Of a stretch of 64,000 nt of DNA, positions 26,455 to 36,200 are shown piece by piece. The notes under the pieces are model-generated. The model was not told the origin of the DNA, made no database searches, and was given only the letters and a program-made list of their open reading frames with translations. This DNA comes from Paeniglutamicibacter antarcticus. Its GTDB lineage: Bacteria > Actinomycetota > Actinomycetes > Actinomycetales > Micrococcaceae. The stretch covers positions 124,001-188,000 of the forward strand of contig NZ_CZJT01000081.1 in NCBI RefSeq assembly GCF_900010755.1, written 5' to 3'. The translations under genes and the position numbers were made by a program. Every line of letters starts with the position of its first letter. Positions within the stretch are counted from its first letter, which is position 1.

Positions 26455-27150
26455 CTACTTGGCCTTGGTGTCTTCGGGATTGACCATTTTCCAGGAAACT
26501 GAGGCCGATTCTTGCTCGGCCTCCTTCTTGGAAGGTCCGGTACCCTCGCCGTACGGTTTGCCGCCGATATGCAAAACGGCAACGTATGTACGTGCGTGGT
26601 CGGGCCCTGAACCGGTGACCCGGTATTCAATCGTCCCGAGCTTTCGGGCTGCCGCAATCTCTTGGATAGCGGTTTTCCAGTCGGTGCCGGCTCCAAGGAC
26701 ATCAACGTCCTGCAGCAGCGGACCGATCAGCCGCATCACCATTTGGCGTGCGGTTTCAATCCCGTGGTTCAGGAACGTGGCGCCGATCAGCGATTCCATG
26801 GTGTCAGCAAGGATCGAAGATTTGTCCTTGCCGTTGGTGAGTTTCTCACCCTGGCCAAGCAGGATGAATTCACCAATGCCAAGGGAACGCGCGATGCCAG
26901 CCAGTGCACGGGTGCTCACGACGGCGGAACGGCGCTTGGCCAAATCGCCTTCGGGCAAATCCGGGTACTGGCTGTAGAGGTGATCGGTCACGGCAAAGCC
27001 GAGCACCGAGTCACCCAAGAATTCAAGCCGTTCGTTGGTGGGGATACCACCGTGTTCATAGGCATATGAGCGGTGTGTGAGGGCAAGACGAAGCGTCCCG
27101 GGGTCTATATCGACCCCGAGACGCTTCAAAAGCTCTTCTGTTGAAGGCAT
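26455..27150 (-). CDS. rnc: Ribonuclease III
   Basis: RNase III cuts double-stranded RNA, including the rRNA precursor. The 231-residue protein has the catalytic signature [13 protein letters not shown] near residues 39-51, the second acidic site in DTMESLIGA, and a C-terminal double-stranded-RNA-binding domain from about residue 158 (DWKTAIQE to KKEAEQESA). The length is normal. It starts 9 bases after rpmF and is followed by mutM after 2 bases. Confidence 0.97.
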   Translation of the reverse strand: MPSTEELLKRLGVDIDPGTLRLALTHRSYAYEHGGIPTNERLEFLGDSVLGFAVTDHLYSQYPDLPEGDLAKRRSAVVSTRALAGIARSLGIGEFILLGQGEKLTNGKDKSSILADTMESLIGATFLNHGIETARQMVMRLIGPLLQDVDVLGAGTDWKTAIQEIAAARKLGTIEYRVTGSGPDHARTYVAVLHIGGKPYGEGTGPSKKEAEQESASVSWKMVNPEDTKAK

Positions 27151-27159
27151 CAGACAGAC

Positions 27160-27363
27160 TTACGCGTCTGCGACCTTGCGACCCTTGTATTCAAGGAACA
27201 GCTCGGTGCCTGCGGCATCCGTGACAACCTTGGCCTGGTGCGGCAGGCTGTAGGTTACGCGGCCGTTTTCAACGGTCTTCACCAGGGTAGGCGCAGTCGC
27301 TTTCCACTGGGCGCGACGGGCGCGAGTATTCGAGCGGGACATTTTCCGCTTGGGAACAGCCAC
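27160..27363 (-). CDS. rpmF: Ribosomal protein L32, cysteine-free form
   Basis: L32 is a small protein of the large ribosomal subunit. The 67-residue product begins [17 protein letters not shown], the family start, and ends with the segment [12 protein letters not shown]. It has no cysteines, so it is the zinc-independent (C-minus) form; a zinc-binding paralogue elsewhere would be usual only in some actinobacteria. It lies 2 bases after yceD. Confidence 0.97.
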   Translation of the reverse strand: MAVPKRKMSRSNTRARRAQWKATAPTLVKTVENGRVTYSLPHQAKVVTDAAGTELFLEYKGRKVADA

Positions 27364-27365
27364 GG

Positions 27366-27986
27366 CTACTTCTCTTCTCTCTCGACTAAATGTGTACTCT
27401 GTGTCGCGTCCTCTGCGACGATGTCAGACAGCCCGGCAAGCGCTGCCCAACGAGGATCCAAGACCTCATGGTGATGCGCAGAATCCTCGTTCAGGCTTTT
27501 TCCACATTCGGAGCAAAGCCCTGCACAGTCTTCCCGGCACACCGGTTGGAATGGCAGCGCGGTCACCACTGCATTCCGGAGTACAGGTTCGAGATCAATA
27601 CGATCATCTACAACCTGATACTGGTCCAACTCTTCATCTTCGTCGAACTCGTGTAAGCCCTCGTAGTAGAAAAGTTCTTGTATGTCGGCATCCAAGTCAT
27701 ACTCGATGGCATCCAAGCACCGGCCACATTCACCGCTAATTTCAACGGTTGCTGTTCCGGATACTAAAATACCCTCGTGCACGGCTTCGAATCTCAGATC
27801 AAGATCAATTTCTGATCCTTCACGAACGCCAATGAGTGCAACGCCCACTTCCGCGGGTGCCGCGACCACCTCTTCAAGGGTCGTCATGTTTCCCGGGCTG
27901 CGCCCGAGATCCTTGGTTAAGAAAACCAGGGGCGAACTGCGATCGATGTCGTGTGACGACGAACGATCTGAACGCTTTTCGCTAAT
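27366..27986 (-). CDS. YceD/DUF177 family protein
   Basis: DUF177 proteins are almost always encoded just before rpmF; in plants and bacteria they are linked to 23S rRNA and ribosome formation. The product has the paired cysteines CGRC near the middle and [13 protein letters not shown] near the C-terminus, probably a metal site. The start is uncertain. The conserved LGRSPG segment lies upstream of the first internal ATG (27887), so the start should be earlier, and the only good ribosome binding site, AGGAG, is followed 5 bases later by ATT at 27986. That gives 206 residues. An ATG at 28118 would add 44 residues of unconvincing sequence and overlap the divergent gene. Confidence 0.85.
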   Translation of the reverse strand: MSEKRSDRSSSHDIDRSSPLVFLTKDLGRSPGNMTTLEEVVAAPAEVGVALIGVREGSEIDLDLRFEAVHEGILVSGTATVEISGECGRCLDAIEYDLDADIQELFYYEGLHEFDEDEELDQYQVVDDRIDLEPVLRNAVVTALPFQPVCREDCAGLCSECGKSLNEDSAHHHEVLDPRWAALAGLSDIVAEDATQSTHLVEREEK

Positions 27987-28086
27987 GATGACTCCTGTAG
28001 AACATAGACCGACATTACATCTTAGCCTGATCCAAGATGAGAACCCAAACGGGAAACACCTCAGGCTAGTCGGTAGAGTTAAGCAT

Positions 28087-29262
28087 ATGTCACTGTCCCA
28101 CAGACTTTCGCCGATCACCTCTCGACTTGCTCACACTTTGTCGGCCAAGAAAACAGCTACCGACCTGGTAGCGCGTTCGGAAGTCAACCGCGCAGAGCTA
28201 GGCATCTACTTTGCCGGCCCCGTCGGCGACATCTACCAAGTGACCCAATGGCTGTCCGTCTTTGAACAGGTCAACGAGGAATTTCCCACCGTATTGTTTG
28301 TCAAGGATGCGCCGGCAGCCCGGGCATTGGCGGCGGCTTGCAGCCTTCCCATCCGCTTGGCAGGCAGTGCCGACGCTATCGAACCGCTAATTTCGGCATG
28401 GGGCTTGCGGGCGCTCTTTTACGTTAACAACAACCTCGCAAACTTTTCCCCGCTACGGCTCACAAATCTCACACACATCCATCTGAGCCATGGTGAGAGC
28501 GAAAAGGCCTCCATGACTTCCAACCAGCTCAAGGCCTACGATTACTGTTTCATCGCCGGGAGAGCCTCCGCGCAGAGGATACTTTCCACCCTGGCGCGTT
28601 TCGAACCTTCACATCTCCAGGAGATTGGCCGTCCGCAGCTCGACCAGCTGCTGACCTGCGAACCCATTTCGGCTGTTGCCGGGCGCAGAAGCGTTCTGTA
28701 CGCACCGACGTGGGAAGGCGACCGTGCCGCCATGGCGTACAGCTCCGTAGCCTTGGCCGGGGTCCGCTGGGTCACTGAGATACTGCAAGATTCCACACTG
28801 CGTCTTATTTACCGCCCGCATCCGAAAACCGGCACGCGCAGCAAGGCCACGCACGCGGCGGACCGGCAGATTCGAAAACTCATCGTCAACGCACAGCGGG
28901 AAAACCCCGGCGCACTACACCTTGTTGATCTCCAGAACGATTACCACCCGGCGCTGGCCGGCGCGGATCTCGGGATCTTCGATGTCTCGGCCATGGCGAT
29001 GGACTTCAGCGTTCTCGCTAGGCCGTATTTCGTCGCATGCCCCGCGCACCTTGAATCCACGCTGGAAAACAATGCACTCTGGACCGTGGCGCGGAAGCTC
29101 GCACCGTCAGGATCCGCAGCCTTACTTCCAGAACTCAAAAACGCATGGGAAGCCGGTCCGCTCCCCCACGCCGAGGAATTTGTTCAAGAGCACTTCGGCG
29201 AGACCGCCCAGGGTGCCGCGATGGGGCGCTTCAAGACGGCGTTGGCCACGCTGCTGCACTGA
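28087..29262 (+). CDS. CDP-glycerol glycerophosphotransferase family protein (HGES type)
   Basis: The 391-residue protein is a paralogue of the gene at 17968-19236 and likewise resembles the catalytic part of TagB/TagF enzymes. Motifs seen are YVNNN, HGESEK at 135-140, SNQLKAYD, GRPQLD, YAPTWEGD near 212, YRPHPK near 248 and a C-terminal segment with GIFDVSAMAMDFSVL. There is no N-terminal membrane segment. The ATG at 28087 lies only 100 bases from the proposed yceD start on the other strand and has no strong ribosome binding site. A frame open upstream to 27682 runs antisense through yceD and was not used. It is convergent with the acyltransferase gene and belongs to the wall polymer set. 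Confidence 0.8.
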   Translation: MSLSHRLSPITSRLAHTLSAKKTATDLVARSEVNRAELGIYFAGPVGDIYQVTQWLSVFEQVNEEFPTVLFVKDAPAARALAAACSLPIRLAGSADAIEPLISAWGLRALFYVNNNLANFSPLRLTNLTHIHLSHGESEKASMTSNQLKAYDYCFIAGRASAQRILSTLARFEPSHLQEIGRPQLDQLLTCEPISAVAGRRSVLYAPTWEGDRAAMAYSSVALAGVRWVTEILQDSTLRLIYRPHPKTGTRSKATHAADRQIRKLIVNAQRENPGALHLVDLQNDYHPALAGADLGIFDVSAMAMDFSVLARPYFVACPAHLESTLENNALWTVARKLAPSGSAALLPELKNAWEAGPLPHAEEFVQEHFGETAQGAAMGRFKTALATLLH

Positions 29263-29323
29263 TCACTCAGCACTGAGCAAGAGCGCAGCGCGCAGAGCTC
29301 CGCACCCGACGCCAAACAGTGGC

Positions 29324-29346
29324 CACAGCATCATAGCCATGCTGTG
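29324..29346. terminator. Weak hairpin between convergent genes
   Basis: CACAGCAT (29324-29331) pairs with ATGCTGTG (29339-29346) around a 7-base loop in the 122-base gap between convergent genes. There is no T-run, so its role as a terminator is only likely by position. Confidence 0.35.
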
Positions 29347-29384
29347 AGTGCTCCGCGGCCGGGGACGGGGGCGTCCCGTGCTGG

Positions 29385-31454
29385 TTACCGGGCGCCGAGG
29401 CCCGCCAACGATGTATCGATGTCCTTGGCCAGGCGGGGTGTCAGGCTCCGCGCATACGTCGCAGTGATGTGCGAGGCATCGAAGTACACGATGGTTTCCC
29501 CGATCACTGCGGGGCAGGCATCCGTTGGGCAGAAGTAGTCGGTGGGATCGAGCACCTTAACCGTTTTGCTCTTGAGCTCCTTGGCAGCATCGGCCAGCGG
29601 GTCCATCCACTCCCAGGATTCCCTGGTGCCGGAGCACTCGGCGTTGGCATCGGCGGCAACGGCAACGCAGTCGGGAACGTTTTTCACCGTGTTTCCCGGA
29701 TACGGGGTGTCCCGGATGACCAGGATGGGTGTGTCTTGGTTGTCCCATCGGTCCAAGTAGCTGCTGTAGCCGGCCGTGGCGGCCTTGGCGGTGTTCGAGA
29801 ATTTCTTGCCAACCACCGGCACCGATTGCCGTTCGGAGGTAATGATCAGGTCGTATTGGCCGTGGCCGGTTTCCTGCTGGACCCATTCACCGTATGCGTG
29901 GCAGCCGGTTGACTTGATATCTGCATCAAACTTCAACATCGCATCGGTCGGGTTGCAGCGTGAAACCAGGTAGGTGGTGATCGTCCAGTCCTTGGCCTCG
30001 GCCATCTGCTGCAAGGCAGGCAACCAGTGTCCGGCATGCGAGTTTCCCACCAGCGCCACCTTGGTCTTGCCGCTGCCATAGGTGCACGTTGGCTTCTTCT
30101 CGAAGGGTTCACCTGACCAGCAGTCGTCGGGGTAGGCATCGGATTTGTCGGTTTTGGCCAGCGCCGGGGAAAGGATCAATTCCTGCTCCGGATTGTATTT
30201 GCACGATCCGTCCAGTTCATCCAGTGCGGCTCCGCCGAAGCAGGGGCCTCCCTGCGCCAGGGCCTGCAGCAGCCGGGTTTCCGAAGCCTGCTCCCGGTTA
30301 TTCAGGTTCACCAGTATGCCGCCGGCCAAGAGGGTCACGGCAGCGGTACCCAGGGCCAGGAAGCGCAACGGGGTGATGAACTTCGAAACATCCAAGGTCC
30401 TGCGGAATCCGTCTTCCACGTACTTCTTGGTGAGCATGGCCAGCAGCATGGTCGCCACGGTGATGGCGACCAGGTCAATAGCGCCAAGTTCCCCGGAAAC
30501 GAAGGGCAGCAACACGATCAATGGCCAGTGCCACAGGTAGATCGAGTACGAGTGGTCCCCCAGAAACTGGGAGATCTTCGAAGAGAGCATTCCAAACGGG
30601 GAAAGACGGCCCAGCGCACCGGCCCAGATCACCAGCGCAGCGCCACCCACGGGGATCGCCGCATACAGGCTGGGGAACGGGGTGGCGGCGGTGAAGAACA
30701 CGCCGGCGGCGATCATTGCCGCAACACCGATCCAGCTCAGGATGCTGGCTTGAACCGAGTACCTGAATTTTTCGCTTGCTTGCGGAACCAACGCGACAAC
30801 ACCGCCCATGGCCAGCTCCCAGGCCCGGGTAAAGGTCGAGAAGTAGGCAACACCGGGTTCAACACTCGTGAGGTACACCGAGTAGATGGCAGAGAGGACG
30901 ACAATCGCCGAAACCCCGATGAGGACCGCCCGCTTGGCAGCCATGCGGTTGCGCACGGCAAACCACCAGAAGGCGGCAATCACCAGGGGCCAGAAGAGGT
31001 AAAACTGTTCCTCCACGGAAAGCGACCAGAAGTGCTGGACCGCAGTGGGGGCGTTGTCCTGGGCCAGGTAGTCGACGCTGGTGGCGATCAGCATCCAGTT
31101 TTGGCCGTAGAAGGCCGAGGCCAGCGCCTCTCCCACGTTTGCACGCCAGAATGCCTCGGGTGCCAGCAACCGGACGGCAATGATGGTGCTGAAGAGCACC
31201 AGCAACGATGCCGGCAGCAAGCGCTTGAGCCTGCGGATCCAGAATTGGCCGAATTCGGCCGGCGCCCGGGGCGGGCGCTTGACCAGGTGCGAGGTAATCA
31301 AGAAACCGGAGATCACGAAGAAGACATCAACACCGACAAACCCGCCGGTCAGCCGCGCGGGCAGCAGGTGGTAGACAACCACCAGGCCCACGGCAATGGC
31401 TCGCAGTCCCTGGATGTCCGGCCGGAACCCGGAGGGTCGCTTGGTGGTGTTCAT
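29385..31454 (-). CDS. OafA-type acyltransferase with SGNH domain
   Basis: The 689-residue membrane protein belongs to the acyltransferase-3 family, whose members O-acetylate cell-surface sugars. The N-terminal half (about 10-375) has ten or eleven membrane segments, the RPDIQGLRAIAV start, the GVDVFFVISGFLI segment and a HFWSLSVEEQFYLFWP motif. The C-terminal half (about 425-689) is an exported SGNH-like domain with VGNSHAGHW (where GDSH is usual) and DASHITATYA carrying the Asp and His. Such two-part proteins acetylate peptidoglycan, teichoic acid or polysaccharide. Here it lies downstream of wall polymer glycosyltransferases, so acetylation of that polymer is a fair guess. Confidence 0.92.
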   Translation of the reverse strand: MNTTKRPSGFRPDIQGLRAIAVGLVVVYHLLPARLTGGFVGVDVFFVISGFLITSHLVKRPPRAPAEFGQFWIRRLKRLLPASLLVLFSTIIAVRLLAPEAFWRANVGEALASAFYGQNWMLIATSVDYLAQDNAPTAVQHFWSLSVEEQFYLFWPLVIAAFWWFAVRNRMAAKRAVLIGVSAIVVLSAIYSVYLTSVEPGVAYFSTFTRAWELAMGGVVALVPQASEKFRYSVQASILSWIGVAAMIAAGVFFTAATPFPSLYAAIPVGGAALVIWAGALGRLSPFGMLSSKISQFLGDHSYSIYLWHWPLIVLLPFVSGELGAIDLVAITVATMLLAMLTKKYVEDGFRRTLDVSKFITPLRFLALGTAAVTLLAGGILVNLNNREQASETRLLQALAQGGPCFGGAALDELDGSCKYNPEQELILSPALAKTDKSDAYPDDCWSGEPFEKKPTCTYGSGKTKVALVGNSHAGHWLPALQQMAEAKDWTITTYLVSRCNPTDAMLKFDADIKSTGCHAYGEWVQQETGHGQYDLIITSERQSVPVVGKKFSNTAKAATAGYSSYLDRWDNQDTPILVIRDTPYPGNTVKNVPDCVAVAADANAECSGTRESWEWMDPLADAAKELKSKTVKVLDPTDYFCPTDACPAVIGETIVYFDASHITATYARSLTPRLAKDIDTSLAGLGAR

Positions 31455-31536
31455 CGATTACCGTTCTGGCCATTTCATGAAAAAGGGGCGCGAATACTTT
31501 GCTGGCCCGTATTCGCACCCGTTAGGTGCTCCGGGT

Positions 31537-31576
31537 CCCGCGCGGGAGCGGCTTGTCCAGCCACTGCCCCGCGCGG
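31537..31576. terminator. GC-rich inverted repeat after glycosyltransferase
   Basis: CCCGCGCGG occurs at 31537-31545 and again at 31568-31576; because the core is self-complementary the two copies can pair around a loop of about 21 bases. It lies 26 bases after the stop of the glycosyltransferase at 31602 on the minus strand. No T-run follows. Confidence 0.35.
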
Positions 31577-31601
31577 TCCGCCGGTTTGTCCTTCAGACTG
31601 G

Positions 31602-33257
31602 TTAAGCCTGCTTAAGTCTAGAGCGTCGCTCCAACTCGTCGAAGAGTGCAATCCATTCATTGCCGAGCCGCTTGGTGCTAAAGACTTCCGTGATGCCCCG
31701 AGCGGCGTCCGACATTTCCTGCCTGACCTGAGGATTTTTCATCAGGTAGATCACCGAGTCGGCAAGCTCCCCGGCGTTTGAACGCTCGGTGATGAATCCG
31801 TTGACGCCATGCTTGATCATGGCGCGGGCGCCGTACTTGAAGTCGTAGGCCACCGGAACGGTGCCCACCGACATCGTTTCGATCAGCGAGAGCGGGAAAC
31901 CTTCGAATTGTGAGGGCAAGATGGCGATTTCCGCTTCGCTGACCTTCTGGACGACGTTCTTTTCAAATCCGTGAAGAATGACGCTTCCTTCGAGGCCCGC
32001 GGCGGTAACTGCCTTGCGGAGTTCCTCGAGGTCCGGCCCGGTCCCGTAGATGTTCAGCATGGCGTCGGGGAACTCGCCAAGGATCCGTGGCCACACCTTG
32101 AGCGCATCGAAATGCCCCTTGGTGCGTACGACTCGTGAGCTCATGACCACGCTGTGCGGTGCCTTGGCCGAGTGGAATTCTTCACCCTCGAAGTGGTGCG
32201 GAATCACGAAGACGTTGTCCGCGCAGTCCATGGAGCGCAGGAGGTCCAAACGTTGTTCCTCGGTCAGGGCAACGACTGCGTCGTATTCCGAGATGCGCTC
32301 GAAGAACGGTGCCAGCTCTTCCTTGACCGGGCTCCCGTAGGAGTACGGCGCGGTCAGGTGCAGGTTGTGCAGCGCGTAGGCAACCGAAAGGTCGCGTTCC
32401 CGGGCAGCCAGATCGAATACCCCGGCGCGGAATCCGTACTCCGAAATGATGGGGTTCCAGGTTTTCGCGTCGAGTGCGAAGTTCACCAGCCACCAGGCTT
32501 CAAAGGCTTCCAGGGTTTCGAAGGATCCGCTTCGGCCATCGGGCAGCGTCAGCTCGAAACCGTGTTCCTTACCCGCGGTGTCAACGGCTGCGCGCAGGCA
32601 CACCGAACCGTCAACATGGATGTATTCAACGGAAACAGGCTTGTTGTTCTCGTTGAAGTACTCGTACTTGGTGACCCGTCCGCTGACATCGTGCCAGGAC
32701 CGCTTGAAACGTTTGGCCCCTTCGCCGAGGTAGTCGATGAACACCACCCGGGTCTTGGCGTCCGAATGGATGAACTGCTCGTAGACCCCGTCACGGTAGG
32801 CACGGCGGGCCTTGTCATTGGCGGCATCCGAAACGATCGACCATTCGGCACCCTGCGGGAGCGGGTCAACGGCAGGCAACGGCTTGCGGTAGTCATCCCC
32901 GGAAATCTCTACATACGGGTTGCGCAGGGTGATGGCGGTGCCAAGCCCGTAGTTCTTGTTGACGCTGCGCGCCGAATGCCTGAAGCGCGTGTCGAAGGGA
33001 AACGCGATGATGTCCACCCGGTTGCCGCGGTCAGCGAGAACCCTGGCGCGCCGGAGCACGGAAATGACAAGCCCGTTGCCCGGGTGCGCGGCAAAGGAAC
33101 CCATAAGGGACATGCGGTAGTGCCGTGACGGTCCTGCGGGCGCCGGCACGGTGGCCGAATCCTTTGACTGCGGACCTTCACTTCGCGTGAGGAGCCTTGT
33201 CGCAGTGCGTTTTGCCTTGGACGTTGCGCGAGTAATCAATGATTTTGATGAGGGCAT
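31602..33257 (-). CDS. Glycosyltransferase, GT-B fold, TagE-like
   Basis: The 551-residue protein resembles poly(glycerol-phosphate) glucosyltransferases and GT4 enzymes. After a basic N-terminus (about 1-45) comes the acceptor half starting MSLMGSFAAHPGNG, and then the donor half (about 365-530) with SSRVVRTKGHFDAL, GTGPDLEELRKA, LHGFEKN and the segment FEGFPLSLIETMSVG with the E-x7-E motif. It has the same layout as the gene at 13240-15087. The ATG at 33257 lies two bases after the stop of the trimodular gene; the open frame upstream to 33530 only shadows that gene. It probably adds sugar to the same polymer. Confidence 0.85.
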   Translation of the reverse strand: MPSSKSLITRATSKAKRTATRLLTRSEGPQSKDSATVPAPAGPSRHYRMSLMGSFAAHPGNGLVISVLRRARVLADRGNRVDIIAFPFDTRFRHSARSVNKNYGLGTAITLRNPYVEISGDDYRKPLPAVDPLPQGAEWSIVSDAANDKARRAYRDGVYEQFIHSDAKTRVVFIDYLGEGAKRFKRSWHDVSGRVTKYEYFNENNKPVSVEYIHVDGSVCLRAAVDTAGKEHGFELTLPDGRSGSFETLEAFEAWWLVNFALDAKTWNPIISEYGFRAGVFDLAARERDLSVAYALHNLHLTAPYSYGSPVKEELAPFFERISEYDAVVALTEEQRLDLLRSMDCADNVFVIPHHFEGEEFHSAKAPHSVVMSSRVVRTKGHFDALKVWPRILGEFPDAMLNIYGTGPDLEELRKAVTAAGLEGSVILHGFEKNVVQKVSEAEIAILPSQFEGFPLSLIETMSVGTVPVAYDFKYGARAMIKHGVNGFITERSNAGELADSVIYLMKNPQVRQEMSDAARGITEVFSTKRLGNEWIALFDELERRSRLKQA

Positions 33258-33259
33258 GT

Positions 33260-36200
33260 CTATAATCCAAACACAATCTTGTTGAACTTCCGAAGCGCCT
33301 CGGCGTTGTAGGCGTCGGCATCGAATTCCCGGTAGACCGGACGTTCCAGGGCCTGGGTGAGCAGTCCGGCGGAAAGGCCTTCGACGCTGTTTTCCACCAG
33401 GGCACCAAAACCGCCCTCGAGGATGCTGCGCGGACCCACGACGTCCGTGGAAACCACGGGTGTGCCGAGGACCAGCGATTCCAGAACCGCCAGGCCTTGA
33501 CCCTCGTAGTTCGAGGAAAACGCGAAGCAATCCGCGGCCTTGACGTAGGGATACGGGTTGGAGAGCAAACCGGTGAACAACACTGCCTCGGCGATCCCCA
33601 GATCAAGGCAAAGCTCCTCCAGCGTGCCCCGGATGCTTCCGTCTCCCACCAGCACCAGGCGAAGGTCCTTGCCCGATGCAGCACGTGCGCTGGCCAACGC
33701 ACGCAACAACTTCTGGTGGTCCTTTTCCGGTGAAAGCCGGGCGACGTTGATGAAGCAGTAGTCGGCTGCGGCCATCCAGGCTGCTGCTTCTTCCTCGATC
33801 GGTTCAAGACCGCGTGTGCGGATGGAGCCTAGCTCAAGGATGTTTTCGGCAACCACAAAGCGGTCGGCCGGCATATCGGTCTCGGCCATGATGTCTTCAC
33901 GGTTGACCTCATTGACGCTCTCGGAAACGGAGATCAAGTGGTCAAAGCGCGGGTACAGGGAGAAGATCGCGGCAAGGTGGCGGAACCTGGTGTCACGTTC
34001 GTTCTTCATGGCGCTGTGCAGCATGATGGAACGCCCGAAGCGGGGTTCCGGAGCCACCGAGATCAGTGCCGAGCAATGCCGTTGGAATCCTTCAAACGAG
34101 ATTGCCGAATCGAAGTGCGCGGAACCGAAGAGCCGCTTGTATTCGCGCTCGTAGGCGGACACGTAAACTGCCTTCTTGAGTTCACTGCGAAGCCCAAGTT
34201 CGGCGTTGAAGTCGGCAATCACCAAACGCTCTTCGAGGGTTCCCAACTGCCCGCCGATGAGCCCCAGCATTTGGGTTTTGTCGGAAAGCGCGCGAAGGTT
34301 TTCTTCGCGTTCGGGCCGCGAGAACACGGCTCCGGGCAAGACCATCAACACCGGACGGACCTTGTTGAGGTCCAGGTTGGCCATGAGGTTGCTGAATGCA
34401 GAGGTAATGCCATTGGGAATGAATGAGCCCTGGTAGAAGAGCGCATTGATTCGAGGATTCTTAACAGGTTCCACGGAGTCGGCATGCAGGTCATGGAACA
34501 GGAAATCGATGGCCCGGCCGGTGGCCTTGCCGTCCTCGTTCGGGCAGAACGTTTCCATGGCCGCGTGGTAATCGCTGCGGGCCCCAAGTTCCCAGGAGGT
34601 GAGCCCGGAAACCCCTGCAACCAGAGACTCGATGTCGGTGCACACCTGGCCCGGCATGTCCTCGAGCTCGAAGTACATGCCGCGATCCCGTTTGTATTCG
34701 GGAAGGTCGTAGGCGTAGTAGAAAATCGGCTTTCCGGTGGGAATGAAGTCGAAGAAGATGCTTGAGTAGTCGGTCACCAAGACGTCGACGACGGCCAACA
34801 GGTCGTTGGTGTCGATATCGGCCGGGACCAACGATTGCTTCAAGACGGATTCGGCAAGGATCTTTTCAACCATGGTGTGGCCGCGGAAAAGCACCTTGTA
34901 GCCCGTGCTTTCCAGCTGTTCCAGGTCGGCTAGGATCTTTGCCTCGTCCAGCGATGCGGTTTTGAGGTCCCCACGCCAGGTCGGTGCGTAGAGCAGCACC
35001 CGGGCCTCGCCGGTCAGCCCGAGCCTTTGCCGGATCGATGCCGAGGTTTCCGGCCGCGGCGCAACGACGTTGTCAATGCGCGGGTAGCCAAGGTGTGCCG
35101 TCTTGCCGCCGAAGAGTCCTTGGATGTCGTAGCGTTCGAGCAGTACCTTGCCGGTGTGGTTGTTGGGCAGCAGCAGGTGCGTGGTGTGAAGCAGGTTGCG
35201 GGCCGCGTTCCGGTGATCCATCTGGCCGTTTTTGATGTCGACACCGAGCGTCTTCAACGGGACGCCGTGCCAGGTGTTCAGGTATTTCTGCTCGGGTCGA
35301 CGTGAGAAGAACGGCGGGAAGGTGTTGTTGTTGATCAGGTATTTTGCCGAAGCAAGCACCTTGAGATACAGATCCGAGTTCCGGCGGATGAAGTACACGT
35401 TCGGGTTTGAGCGCAGGTAGTCGGGTACAGCTTCGTCCTTGCCAACTGCCCAGTAGTGGCGGAAGTTTGTATATTCTTCACGCTCCAGCAGTTCGCGGCA
35501 GATGGCCAGCGGGTTGCAGGCCACGGTGATGCCGGCCCCCGATTCGTACAGGATGCCTGCCTCGTCGATGGGCAGGTCCTCCACGAACTCGGAGTAGTAA
35601 ATGCGCTGTTGGCTTTCGCGGGCCTTGAGCAGTCCTCTGGTCTCCAGTGCCGATGACCCCTGGACAAGCCGCGAACGAAGGTAGGTTTCGGTTGCCTGAC
35701 GGGTTTGCCCGGACTTGAGCAGTGCCAGTGTCCAGGCAAGGTACAAACTGCGCCAGTGGGAGCTACTCCTGTTGACTGCTGCTTCAAATTCCGTTGCGGC
35801 TTGGGAATAGTCATGGACGGCCAGGTATTTGAGGCCAGCTTCCGCGTGTTTTTCAAACGCCCTGAACACAGAATCAGCGGTTTCGGTGCTTTTGCCGGCG
35901 CCCTTCAAGTTCTTGGTGAGCGCCTGGACTGTGGCTTCCGTCGAGGCAAGCAATGCAGCAGGCAGTTCCCCGAGGTCGTTGGCTTCGGAGCGGTTCTTGA
36001 TGTACCGGTATGACCATGGCCCATCGACTGCCTCATCGAGCGCAATTGCATCGCGGTAAGCGCCGGCGGCTTCCGCCGATTTGCCTTGGCGTTCACGGAC
36101 GATTCCGAGTCGGCCAAGCCAAGCAGCTTCGGGGGTCGCCGATTCGACTGCATATTGGTATGCGGCTTCCGCTTCCGCCCATTCGTATTCGGCTTCCAGA

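Noticed and set aside
27682-28086. 135-codon N-terminal extension of the glycerophosphotransferase-like gene
   Set aside because: It runs antisense through the conserved part of yceD and its Ser-rich sequence has no family likeness; the ATG at 28087 gives the right start by comparison with the paralogue.
33258-33530. 91-codon N-terminal extension of the glycosyltransferase at 31602
   Set aside because: It lies in another frame inside the end of the trimodular gene and is Arg/Gly-rich shadow sequence.
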